The position numbers were made by a program, and so were the translations under genes. The notes below the pieces were generated by a model. It was given only the letters and a program-made list of their open reading frames with translations. It did not search any database and was not told the DNA's origin. Below, piece after piece: positions 41,236 through 49,449 of a stretch of 64,000 nucleotides of DNA (position 1 is the first letter of the stretch; the number at the start of each line of letters is the position of its first letter). Source of the stretch: Streptomyces sp. MBT53 (GTDB lineage Bacteria > Actinomycetota > Actinomycetes > Streptomycetales > Streptomycetaceae); NCBI RefSeq assembly GCF_016654115.1, contig NZ_JAEQAZ010000049.1, positions 18,153 to 82,152 of the forward strand. Reading direction: 5' to 3'.

Positions 41236-42051
41236 ATGAAGAGATCATCGGGCATACGGCTGTGCGTCACCGTCGCGGTGGGCGCACTGTCGCTGGCCCT
41301 CATCACCGGCTGCTCCGACGGCGGTTCGGACGACGCGAAGAGCGCCGACGCCAAGAGCACCACCGAAGGCACCACCAAGAACTCCTCGAAGGCGCTCACC
41401 GCCGCCGAGTTGCAGAAGCTGGCCCTCGCGAAGGGCGATGTCACCGGCTACGAGGTCGGATCGGTCGGCAAGACCTTCCCCGCGACCAAGAGCGCCGTCA
41501 CCGTCGACAAGGCGCAGTGCCGCCCGCTGGCCTGGGCGATGGCCGGGCAGGCGCCGGGTGACGCGGCCGCGGCCACGAACAAGATGGTCACCGAGGCGAA
41601 GAAGACCTCCGCCACCCCGTCCAAGTCCGTGGAGGACATGAGCGAGGAGGAGTTCGAGGACGCGTTCGGTTCCGCACTGGACCGCACGACCACGGTCGTC
41701 GGTCTGTCCTCGTACGACGGCGACGGCGCCGAGAAGACGTTCAAGACCATCTCCGACGCGGTCAAGACCTGCGCCGGCGGCTTCACCCTCGTCCCCGGCT
41801 CCGACGGCACGAAGTACACCGGGGTCACGGCCGAGAAGGCCTCGGACACCGGCGACGAGTCGGTGGCGTTCGGCGCGACCGCCGTGATGGAGGACTCCGG
41901 CGGCGAGACGGGCACCGTGCACACCGAGGTGGTGCGGCACGGCAACACCCTGGTCACGTACTACACGGTCAACCTCGGCGCCCTGATGTCGCAGAAGGCC
42001 TACACCATCCCGGCCGCGGTGATCACCGCCCAGTCCGCCAAGCTGAAGTGA
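41236..42051 (+). CDS. Putative lipoprotein, function unknown
   Basis: 271 residues. The signal peptide ends at lipobox LITGC, followed by an Asp/Ser/Lys/Thr-rich linker. The folded part (about residues 55-271) is a mixed alpha/beta domain containing two cysteines (AQCRPLAW and KTCAGGFTL) that could form a disulfide. Streptomyces have many such lipoproteins without assigned function. It is 41 bases downstream of the LADTG gene and may be co-transcribed. Confidence 0.8.
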   Translation: MKRSSGIRLCVTVAVGALSLALITGCSDGGSDDAKSADAKSTTEGTTKNSSKALTAAELQKLALAKGDVTGYEVGSVGKTFPATKSAVTVDKAQCRPLAWAMAGQAPGDAAAATNKMVTEAKKTSATPSKSVEDMSEEEFEDAFGSALDRTTTVVGLSSYDGDGAEKTFKTISDAVKTCAGGFTLVPGSDGTKYTGVTAEKASDTGDESVAFGATAVMEDSGGETGTVHTEVVRHGNTLVTYYTVNLGALMSQKAYTIPAAVITAQSAKLK

Positions 42052-42056
42052 CGTAC

Positions 42057-42086
42057 GGGGCCCGGCAGTTGCCACAGCCGGGCCCC
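42057..42086. terminator. Perfect 10-bp stem between lipoprotein and hutH
   Basis: GGGGCCCGGC (42057-42066) pairs with GCCGGGCCCC (42077-42086). It sits between convergent stops, so it is probably bidirectional. Confidence 0.8.
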
Positions 42087-42093
42087 AACTCCC

Positions 42094-43638
42094 CTACAGC
42101 AGCGGCCCGGTGACCTTCTCCACGGCCTCCACCACGAACCCGTCACGCACGAACGCCTCTGCCGCCGCCAGGTCGGGAGACAGGAACCGATCGGGCCCCG
42201 GCCCCTCGACTCCCGCCGCCCGTACGGCATCGATAACAGCGCGAGACGCAGGCGCCGGAGCCAGCCCCTCACGCAACTCCACCGCACGCGTGGCCGCATA
42301 CAGCTCCACCGCAAGGATCCGAGTGAGGTTGCCGACAGCAGTGCGCAACTTACGCGCGGCCGACCACCCCATGGAGACATGGTCCTCCTGCATGGCGGAG
42401 GACGGAATCGAGTCGACGGAGGCAGGCACGGCCAGCCGCTTCATCTCACTCACCAGCGCGGCCTGCGTGTACTGGGCGATCATCAGCCCTGAGTCGACAC
42501 CGGCGTCGTCCGCGAGGAACGGCGGCAGCCCGTGCGACCGGTTCTTGTCCAGCAGCCGGTCGGTACGCCGCTCGGCGATAGAACCGAGATCGGCAGCGGC
42601 GATGGCAAGAAAGTCAAGAACGTAAGCCACGGGCGCACCATGGAAGTTGCCGTTGGACTCCACCCGACCATCAGGCAGCACAACGGGATTGTCGACGGCC
42701 GACGCCAACTCCCTTTCCGCAACCACCCGGGCATACGCGATCGTGTCCCGCCCCGCACCGGCGACCTGCGGAGCACACCGCACCGAGTACGCGTCCTGAA
42801 CCCGCGGCGCGCCGTCCTGGTGATGCCCCGTGAGCTCCGAACCGGCAAGCACGGCAAGCATGTTGGCGGCACTGGCACCCTGCCCCGGATGCGGCCGAAT
42901 GGCGTGCAGCTCGGGCGCGAGCACCTTGTCGGTACCGAGCAGCGCCTCCAAACTCAACGCTGCCGTAACGTCGGCGGACTTGTAGAGCATGTCCAGATCG
43001 GCGAGCGCCATGACCAGCATGCCAAGCATCCCGTCGGTGCCGTTGAGAAGGGCAAGCCCCTCCTTCTCCCGCAGCTCGACAGGCACGATCCCGGCTTCGG
43101 CCAACAACTCACCGGCGGGCCGCACGACACCATCCGGACCCTCCGCATCGCCCTCGCCCATGAGCGTGAGGGCGCAGTGGGAGAGCGGGGCGAGGTCGCC
43201 GGAGCACCCAAGCGAACCGTACTCATGGACGACGGGCGTGATCCCGGCGTTGAGCACATCGGCCATGGTCTGCGCGACCTCGGGCCGCACACCGGTGTGC
43301 CCCGAGCACACGGTCTTGAGCCGCAGGAACATCAAGGCCCGCACGACCTCCCGCTCCACCCGAGGCCCCATCCCGGCGGCATGCGAGCGAACGATGTTGC
43401 GCTGCAACTGAGCCCTCAACTCCGGGCTGATGTGCCGCGACGCCAACGCCCCGAACCCGGTGCTGACGCCGTACACGGGCTCCGGCTTGGCGGCCAGCGC
43501 GTCCACGATCTCCCGCGCAGCGGCGAGCGCCGAGACGGCCTCACCCGAAAGCTCGATCCGGGCGCCCCCACGCGCCACGGCAAGAACGTCGGACGCGGTG
43601 ACTCCGGACGTCCCCACCACCACAGTGTGCATATCCAT
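42094..43638 (-). CDS. hutH: Histidine ammonia-lyase
   Basis: The ATG at 43638 (MDMHTVVVGTSG) gives 514 residues, the length I recall for the S. griseus enzyme. It deaminates histidine to urocanate, the first step of histidine use as carbon and nitrogen source. The MIO prosthetic group forms from the triad at residues 145-147, here Cys-Ser-Gly (GSLGCSGDLAPLSH) rather than the usual Ala-Ser-Gly; this is also the Streptomyces form. No other hut gene adjoins it, in keeping with scattered hut genes in streptomycetes. Confidence 0.97.
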   Translation of the reverse strand: MDMHTVVVGTSGVTASDVLAVARGGARIELSGEAVSALAAAREIVDALAAKPEPVYGVSTGFGALASRHISPELRAQLQRNIVRSHAAGMGPRVEREVVRALMFLRLKTVCSGHTGVRPEVAQTMADVLNAGITPVVHEYGSLGCSGDLAPLSHCALTLMGEGDAEGPDGVVRPAGELLAEAGIVPVELREKEGLALLNGTDGMLGMLVMALADLDMLYKSADVTAALSLEALLGTDKVLAPELHAIRPHPGQGASAANMLAVLAGSELTGHHQDGAPRVQDAYSVRCAPQVAGAGRDTIAYARVVAERELASAVDNPVVLPDGRVESNGNFHGAPVAYVLDFLAIAAADLGSIAERRTDRLLDKNRSHGLPPFLADDAGVDSGLMIAQYTQAALVSEMKRLAVPASVDSIPSSAMQEDHVSMGWSAARKLRTAVGNLTRILAVELYAATRAVELREGLAPAPASRAVIDAVRAAGVEGPGPDRFLSPDLAAAEAFVRDGFVVEAVEKVTGPLL

Positions 43639-43726
43639 ATTCAGGAGCGTACGCATTGAATGCGACAGTGTCACTACCGGGTACCCACTTAGACCCTTAC
43701 AGATAGGTCACTGGCCCGGCACGGCC

Positions 43727-43875
43727 GCCACCCGCGTACGGCGCGAAGGTGACGTGTCGGGGGGTGTCCGCCCGCAGCGGTTGGCGCGTCAACACGGCTG
43801 CGATCTTGAGAGACCGATTCCGCGCCGTTCCGAGGACGGATACCCCCCGACGCGGCACCGACCCACCACGAACCG
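43727..43875. repeat. 149-bp dispersed element, copy 1 (inverted copy at 58309)
   Basis: This stretch is nearly identical to the reverse complement of 58309-58457, with differences mainly in one ~10-base central patch. Inside it, TGTCGGGGGGTGTCCGCC and the complement of GGACGGATACCCCCCGACG form ~19-base imperfect terminal inverted arms, a MITE-like structure. A 40-codon frame is also kept between copies, with several changes silent. It lies between hutH and the GGDEF gene. Confidence 0.85.
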
Positions 43876-43890
43876 GGGGCGAACCACCCC

Positions 43891-45036
43891 TCACGCCCGC
43901 CGCCCCCGGAACCGCCGCCGCTCCGCCGGCATCTCCGGGGTAGGCGAGTCCGCAAGCCGCACCACCGGATCATCCGGACCATCCCGCCCTGCCACGACAG
44001 GCCGATCCGCACGCAGCGCCTTCGCACGGTACTGAGCCGCGTCAGCCAGCCTGAACAGCCGACGGCCGGACCGCACCGCCCCGATCGGATCCTCGGTCGA
44101 GGCAACCCCACACGCGACACCCTCGCCCAGCTCCAACTCGGCGGCCCTGCGGCACAGTTCGGTCGCCGCGTCGACCACTTCATCGGCGGGCGGCCCGACC
44201 GCGAGCAGACAGAACTCGTCCCCACCGAGCCGCGCGGCAAGCGCGCCCGGCAGCATCGCCCCGCACAACGACAGCACCGACCCGAACCGTTCGAGCAGCC
44301 GATCCCCGACCGCATGCCCCCGGGTGTCGTTGACCCGCTTGAGCCCATTGAGGTCGCACACCACCAGGCTGACCACGACCCCGTCCCGCCGATGCCGCTC
44401 GACCGCCTCGTCGAGCCGCACATCCACGGCCCGCCGGTTGGCGAGCCCGGTCAGCGCGTCCGTGAAGGCCAGCCGCCGCGCCTCCTCCAGCCGCTCGGTC
44501 TGCGCGAGCCCGGCCGCGACCACGGAAGCCAGCACGGTCGCGAAATCCGCGTCGGCCCGCCCGAACACCGGCGCCCCGACCGCCCGCGCCACATACAACT
44601 CACCCCACGCCCGCCCGTGCAGCACGATCGGCGCGACCACACAACACCCGCGCCTACGACGCCGTAGCGCCGCCACCCGCTGATGGCAGTACCCGGGACG
44701 GCCCGCGGCCAGCCCCTCCGCGGTCTCGACCCAGGCGTTGGGCTCGCCACCCCCGGCCCACCGCTCGTGCAGGAACTCGGTGATCTCGGGGAACTGGTGC
44801 ACCGGATAGGTCTCACCGTCCGGGAACTCCTCCTCGCCCGCCGCCCGCTCCCCCACGTTGACGAGAACCCGCAGCCGCCCCAGCTCCCGCTCCCACACCG
44901 ACAACGCGGCGAAACTCCCCGCCAGCGCCCGGCACGCCCCGGTCGCCGCCGCCCGCCAGGACTCGCGCGGGGTGTGCGCCGCCGCCATCCCCTGCGCCAG
45001 CTCCACCACGGCGGCCAGCCGCCTGTCCTCTCCCAT
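43891..45036 (-). CDS. cdgE: Diguanylate cyclase with GAF domain (probably CdgE)
   Basis: 381 residues. An N-terminal GAF-like sensor (residues ~10-190) is followed by a GGDEF domain with the intact active site RLGGDEFCLL, the upstream FTDALTGLANRRAVD and DLNGLKRVNDTRGHAVGD. It should make cyclic di-GMP, the signal that holds Streptomyces in vegetative growth through BldD. No RxxD inhibitory site occurs 5 residues before GGDEF, so product inhibition is unlikely by that route. The CdgE name rests on remembered gene order next to hutH. Confidence 0.85.
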   Translation of the reverse strand: MGEDRRLAAVVELAQGMAAAHTPRESWRAAATGACRALAGSFAALSVWERELGRLRVLVNVGERAAGEEEFPDGETYPVHQFPEITEFLHERWAGGGEPNAWVETAEGLAAGRPGYCHQRVAALRRRRRGCCVVAPIVLHGRAWGELYVARAVGAPVFGRADADFATVLASVVAAGLAQTERLEEARRLAFTDALTGLANRRAVDVRLDEAVERHRRDGVVVSLVVCDLNGLKRVNDTRGHAVGDRLLERFGSVLSLCGAMLPGALAARLGGDEFCLLAVGPPADEVVDAATELCRRAAELELGEGVACGVASTEDPIGAVRSGRRLFRLADAAQYRAKALRADRPVVAGRDGPDDPVVRLADSPTPEMPAERRRFRGRRA

Positions 45037-45112
45037 CGTTCCAGGCTAGGGAGTTTTAGGACATACCGGGACATTGATGCGGCGAACAGGTGTCTACGCG
45101 CCGTAAGAGCCG

Positions 45113-45907
45113 CTACTCACCGGGCCACTGCGGCTTCCGCTTCTCGTTGAACGCCGCCACGCCCTCCGCCCGGTCCCCCGAGAACGCCACCGACCGCCAC
45201 GCCGCGTCCTCGACCTCGAGTCCGGCCCGCAGATCCAACCCGTGCCCGAGCCGCAGCGCCCGCTTGGCCGCCCGCAGCCCGACCGGCGAGTTCGCGGCGA
45301 TGCGCGCACCCAGAGCGAGCGCCTCCTCGCGATCCCGCCCCGCCTCCACCAGGACGTCCACGAGCCCCAGTTCCGCCGCCTCGGCCGCCTCCAACCGCCG
45401 CGCTGTGAAGATGAGTTCGGCCGCCCGAGCCGCCCCCACCCGCCGAGGCAGCAACTGCGTACCGCCGCCCCCCGGAATGACACCCACGGACACCTCCGGC
45501 AGCCCCACCACGGCAGTGCCGTCGGCCACGATCAGGTCGCACGACAAGGCCAGTTCGAAGCCACCGCCCAGCGCGAACCCGTGCACGGCGGCGATCGTCG
45601 GCATCGGGAGTTCCAGGACACCGGTGTACGCGCCCCGGGCGACCGGCCGCTGTCGTACCAGCTCCGCATCCGTGAGGGAATTGCGCTCCTTGAGGTCCGC
45701 GCCGACACAGAACGCCCGCTCGTGCGAGGAGGTCACCACGGTGACCCGGACGTCCCGGTCCGCCGCCAGCGCCGTACAGGCCGCGGCGATGGACCCGGCC
45801 ATCGCGGTGGACACGGCGTTCATGGCCTTGGGCCGGTCCAGGACGAGCTCGGCGACGTACTCCCGCCGCCGCACCAGCACGAACTCCCCGAACCGTTCCT
45901 CGCCCAT
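45113..45907 (-). CDS. Enoyl-CoA hydratase/isomerase family protein
   Basis: 264 residues from ATG 45907 after AGGAGGG. Crotonase-fold signatures are GADLKERNSLTD, HGFALGGGFELALSCDLIVA and GLPEVSVGVIPGGGGTQLLPR; the Glu of LPEV and the Glu in GGFEL are the expected catalytic pair for hydration. It probably hydrates 2-enoyl-CoA in fatty-acid or branched-chain acid breakdown. Two GTTAAC sites lie directly before its ribosome-binding site and may serve in control. Confidence 0.9.
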   Translation of the reverse strand: MGEERFGEFVLVRRREYVAELVLDRPKAMNAVSTAMAGSIAAACTALAADRDVRVTVVTSSHERAFCVGADLKERNSLTDAELVRQRPVARGAYTGVLELPMPTIAAVHGFALGGGFELALSCDLIVADGTAVVGLPEVSVGVIPGGGGTQLLPRRVGAARAAELIFTARRLEAAEAAELGLVDVLVEAGRDREEALALGARIAANSPVGLRAAKRALRLGHGLDLRAGLEVEDAAWRSVAFSGDRAEGVAAFNEKRKPQWPGE

Positions 45908-45919
45908 GACGCCCTCCTG

Positions 45920-45935
45920 GTTAACGTGGGTTAAC
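45920..45935 (-). promoter_or_regulatory. Twin GTTAAC motif before the enoyl-CoA hydratase gene
   Basis: GTTAAC at 45920-45925 and 45930-45935 are spaced 10 bases, one helical turn, giving GTTAACCCACGTTAAC. TTAA-rich DNA is rare in this genome. It directly precedes the ribosome-binding site, so a repressor bound here could block initiation. Confidence 0.5.
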
Positions 45936-46053
45936 AGAACTCGCCCCGATCATCGCACGGCCCTTCCCCGTTCGGGTGACATGGCGCCCAACTCCCGCCG
46001 CACCGCCCGGAGAAGCGCATAACGTGCGTCCGCCACACGACAGGGGAGGGTTC

Positions 46054-46698
46054 GTGACGACGACCACGAAGGCGGAGCCGGCCGAGGCCACCGCGGACAT
46101 GGAGCCACCCCTTCCCCGGACCCCGCGCGGCCGGCACCGCCGACCCCGGCCCCGCAAGGTCCTGCTGGCCTTCGGCGGGCTCGCCGTGGCCGCCGGGGTG
46201 CTGAGCCTCGTACGGCTGACGCCCGAGTCGGGAGTCGGCGGAGTGGGCACGGCGGAGGCGGAACCGAGCCCGGACGTGGACGCGGAGCAGAGCGGCGCCG
46301 GGCACCCGGCCAACGCCGCCGCCACGATCAGCGCCGACCCCACATCGCTCCCCACGGCGCTCCCCACCGCGATCCCCTCCGCGACCTCGGTGATGGGCGG
46401 CGCGAGCCCGACCCCGACCACGGCCTCCGGCGTCGTACCGACTCCGTACGCGACGGCGGCCCCCACGACCGCTCCACAGCCGACGACGGCACCCGGCACC
46501 GCCCCACAGCCCCACGCCCCGGTCACCGCGCCGAGCGCCCAGGCACCCGCGACGAGCGCGGCGCCGAACCCGGAGCCGACACCCACGCCGCCGACACCCA
46601 GCCGGGCCGCCAACTCCCCTGCCCCGGCGGCGAGTCGGCCGAGTCTGTGCGTGCCGATCATCGGCCTCTGCGTGGACCCGCTGGTCCACCGAAACTGA
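46054..46698 (+). CDS. Membrane protein with long Ala/Pro/Thr-rich outside region
   Basis: The GTG at 46054 follows GGGGAGGG, giving 214 residues. A basic N-terminus (RGRHRRPRPRKVLL) leads into one helix (AFGGLAVAAGVLSLVRL); the rest is a low-complexity Pro/Thr/Ala stalk ending in a short Cys-containing tail (SLCVPIIGLCVDPLVH). The two cysteines may form a loop. It looks like a wall-spanning stalk protein. The function is unknown. Confidence 0.75.
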   Translation: MTTTTKAEPAEATADMEPPLPRTPRGRHRRPRPRKVLLAFGGLAVAAGVLSLVRLTPESGVGGVGTAEAEPSPDVDAEQSGAGHPANAAATISADPTSLPTALPTAIPSATSVMGGASPTPTTASGVVPTPYATAAPTTAPQPTTAPGTAPQPHAPVTAPSAQAPATSAAPNPEPTPTPPTPSRAANSPAPAASRPSLCVPIIGLCVDPLVHRN

Positions 46699-46749
46699 CC
46701 ACAGGGCGCCCCGTTTGTGCCGGTTTATGGACAGCGCGAGACTGAAGAC

Positions 46750-47184
46750 ATGAGCACCTCAGAGACCACCCTCACCCAGAACAAGGACCTGGTGCACGCG
46801 TTCATCGACGCGCTGTTCACCAAAGGCGACCTCGGCGCGGTCGACGAGTACCTCGCCGAGGACTTCGTCGACCACGACCCCCCGTTCAACGGCCCCGGCG
46901 ACCGCGAAGGCTTCCGCACCGCCGGCGCGCTGTTCCGGGAGGCCTGTCCCGACTGGCACAGCGAACCGGACCTGATGATCGCCGAGGACGACCTGGTCGT
47001 CGAGCACTTCACCGCGAGCGGGACGCAACGCGGTGAACTGCTCGGAGTACCGGCACCGGCCGGGGGCCGCCCCCTGACCCTGCACGGAACCAACATCTTC
47101 AGGGTCCGCGACGGCCACATCGTGGAGCGCTGGAACCGCCCCGACGAACTCGGCATCCTGCGCCAGCTCGGGCTCGCGCCCTAG
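46750..47184 (+). CDS. SnoaL-like ester cyclase family protein
   Basis: 144 residues from ATG 46750. The SnoaL/NTF2-like fold is indicated by VHAFIDALFTKGDLGAVDEYLAEDFVDHDP, DLMIAEDDLVVEHFTASGTQRGELLG and IFRVRDGHIVERWNRPD. Members include polyketide cyclases and many uncharacterised small enzymes; with no polyketide genes nearby the role here is open. It converges on the adenylate cyclase gene with a 5-base gap. Confidence 0.88.
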   Translation: MSTSETTLTQNKDLVHAFIDALFTKGDLGAVDEYLAEDFVDHDPPFNGPGDREGFRTAGALFREACPDWHSEPDLMIAEDDLVVEHFTASGTQRGELLGVPAPAGGRPLTLHGTNIFRVRDGHIVERWNRPDELGILRQLGLAP

Positions 47185-47189
47185 GAGAA

Positions 47190-48344
47190 CTAAGCCGGGG
47201 CCGAGTCCCGGCGGGTCAGCAGCCAGGGCTCCACCACGCCCAGGCCGCGCACCGGCCGTTGCCACATCGGCTGGAGCGCGAAGCGGTACGTCGGAGGCTC
47301 CTCGCCCTCCTTCTCGGCGGTCGCCGCGGCCTCGGCCGCCTCCGCCTCGGACGCGGGCGCCTCGCCGCTGCGGATGAGCTCCTCGGCGAAGGCGCTGTCG
47401 ACGAGGACGGCGTCACGGGGGGCTATCGAGGTGAGCCGCGAGGCGAGGTTCACGGTCGTGCCGAAGACGTCGCCCATGCGGGTCGTGACCGTGCCAAAAG
47501 CGATGCCCACGCGGAGTTCGGGCATGGTCTCGTCGTGGGCCATGGTCTCGATCAGGCGCAGCGAGATCTCGGCGGCGACCCCGGCGTCGTCCGCGGAGAA
47601 CAGCACCTCGTCGCCCAGGGTCTTGATGAGCCGGCCGCCGCGCGCGGCCACGAGGTCGGCGGCGGTGGTCTCGAACGCCTCGACCAGCTCGCCGAGTTCC
47701 TCTTCCTCCATACGACGGGTCAGCCGCGTGAAGCCCACCAGGTCGGCGAAGCCCACCGCGAGCCGCCGGTCGACCATCTCCTCGTCGTCACTGGCCTGGA
47801 CGACCCGGCCGGCCGAGGCGGCGAGCTGGCGCCGCCACACGTAGACGAGGAACTCCTCCAGCTCGGGCAGCAGCAGCTCGATGATCGGGTACGTCACCTC
47901 GGTGCGGGACATGCCGGGCTCGGGCGGCTCGGTCAGGCCCTCCAGGAACGAGTCCATCTGCCAGCCGGCCAGCCGCGCGGTGGTCTGCCCGGTGGAACGG
48001 GCCACCTGCACGGCCATCGCCTCGCTCAGCAGCCCCGCCTCGACCAGACCGGCCAGGCGGCGCAGCGCGAGGACGTCCGCCTCCGTGAACGCCTTGGCCT
48101 GGCCCACGTCGGCGAAGCCCATGGCGCGCCAGAAACGGGTGGCCAGCTCCATGGAGACACCGGCGGTACGGGCCGCCTGGAACGGGGTGTAGCGGCGCTC
48201 CGCGCCGAGGATGAGCCCTTCGAGGCGCAGCGCGAGGGGGTCTTCGCCGGGATCGGCGGCATAGGGGTCGGCCCGGCCACCGGCGGCATCGGGGTCCACC
48301 CGGCCGTCCGCGTCCGCGCCGGAGCCCGTGTCGTCGACGGTCAC
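47190..48344 (-). CDS. cya: Class III adenylate cyclase
   Basis: 384 residues from GTG 48344. The C-terminal cyclase domain has the first metal-binding Asp in GFADLVGFTRLTRRM, the adenine-specifying Lys and second Asp in LIKTLGDEVLF, and the transition-state Asn/Arg in TVNLASRLT. The N-terminal ~180 residues are a helical, regulatory part of the actinobacterial type without a membrane segment. It makes cAMP, which in Streptomyces acts through Crp in germination and antibiotic control. It lies next to birA on the same strand with 118 bases between. Confidence 0.93.
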   Translation of the reverse strand: MTVDDTGSGADADGRVDPDAAGGRADPYAADPGEDPLALRLEGLILGAERRYTPFQAARTAGVSMELATRFWRAMGFADVGQAKAFTEADVLALRRLAGLVEAGLLSEAMAVQVARSTGQTTARLAGWQMDSFLEGLTEPPEPGMSRTEVTYPIIELLLPELEEFLVYVWRRQLAASAGRVVQASDDEEMVDRRLAVGFADLVGFTRLTRRMEEEELGELVEAFETTAADLVAARGGRLIKTLGDEVLFSADDAGVAAEISLRLIETMAHDETMPELRVGIAFGTVTTRMGDVFGTTVNLASRLTSIAPRDAVLVDSAFAEELIRSGEAPASEAEAAEAAATAEKEGEEPPTYRFALQPMWQRPVRGLGVVEPWLLTRRDSAPA

Positions 48345-48462
48345 GCCTGCTGCCCTTCCGATCTGCCACGGTCAGGTATCGACCGGGCCCAATGCTACGG
48401 CAGGTGTGGGCCAGCTCACTCCGTGAGTCACGGGGACAAAGCTGTCACAAGAGCGGTCGGGG

Positions 48463-49338
48463 TCACGCGGGGCGCAGATGCACGATGTCGCCCGCCCCCA
48501 CGGGCTCCTGCACGCCGTCCTCCGTCGCGAGCACCAGCCGCCCGTCCCCGTCGATGGCCACGGCCTCCCCGGTGATCGACCGGTCCCCGGGCAGCTCGGC
48601 CCGTACGGTCCGGCCGAGCGTGGCGCAACCGGCCGCGTAGGTCTCCTGGAGGCCGCTCTCCACCGGGTCCCCGCCCGCCGCTCGCCACTTGTCGTACCAG
48701 TGCTCCAGGGACCGCAGGACCGCCCGCAGCAGGGGGTCGCGGTCCGTGGTGACGGCACCGGCCAGGGCCAGGGAGGCGGCCTGCGGCACGGGCAGCTCGT
48801 CCTCGCGGAGGGTGACGTTGATGCCGACGCCGATGACCACCGCGTCGTCCCCGGCGCGCTCGGCGAGGATGCCGCCGGCCTTGCGTTCCTCGCCACCGAC
48901 AGTCACCAGCAGGTCGTTGGGCCACTTGAGTGCCGTGTCGACGCCGGCCGCCCGGGACAGGCCCGTGGCGACGGCGACACCGGTGAGCAGCGGGAGCCAG
49001 CCCCAGCGGGAGACGGGGACCTCGCCCGGCTTCAGGAGGACGGAGAAGAAGAGCCCGGAGCGGGCCGGTGCCGTCCACTGCCGGTCGAGGCGCCCGCGCC
49101 CGGCGGTCTGCTCCTCGGCGACGAGCACCGCACCCTCGTCGGCGTCCCCCGCGACCGCGCGGGCGACGAGGTCGGCGTTGGTGGACCCGGTGCGCTGCAC
49201 GACCTCGATGTCGCAGTAGAGGCCCGCGTGGCCGCCGTCCCGCACCAGGCCCTTGCGCAGCGCGGCGCCGTTGAGCGGTGGACGGTCCAGATCGGACCAA
49301 CGACTGCTGTTCTCGTCTGAGGCATCTCGCGGCGTCAT
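48463..49338 (-). CDS. birA: Biotin-[acyl-CoA carboxylase] ligase (monofunctional)
   Basis: 291 residues from ATG 49338. The biotinyl-AMP-binding loop is AEEQTAGRGRLDRQW, with QRTGSTNADLV and LKWPNDLLV as family signatures. There is no N-terminal helix-turn-helix, so it is a group I ligase that does not repress transcription. It attaches biotin to the Lys in the EAMKM motif of AccA2, encoded 3.7 kb away. It is divergent from pccB with 111 bases between starts. Confidence 0.95.
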   Translation of the reverse strand: MTPRDASDENSSRWSDLDRPPLNGAALRKGLVRDGGHAGLYCDIEVVQRTGSTNADLVARAVAGDADEGAVLVAEEQTAGRGRLDRQWTAPARSGLFFSVLLKPGEVPVSRWGWLPLLTGVAVATGLSRAAGVDTALKWPNDLLVTVGGEERKAGGILAERAGDDAVVIGVGINVTLREDELPVPQAASLALAGAVTTDRDPLLRAVLRSLEHWYDKWRAAGGDPVESGLQETYAAGCATLGRTVRAELPGDRSITGEAVAIDGDGRLVLATEDGVQEPVGAGDIVHLRPA

Positions 49339-49449
49339 GCAAGCCACCCTAGGTGTGTTGTACGCCGCACTGCCGATCGGTAGGCCCGCCACTACTCTAC
49401 GAATGAGTAACCGTCCCCCCTTTTGAGCAGGCAGGGAGCCGTAATCCCG

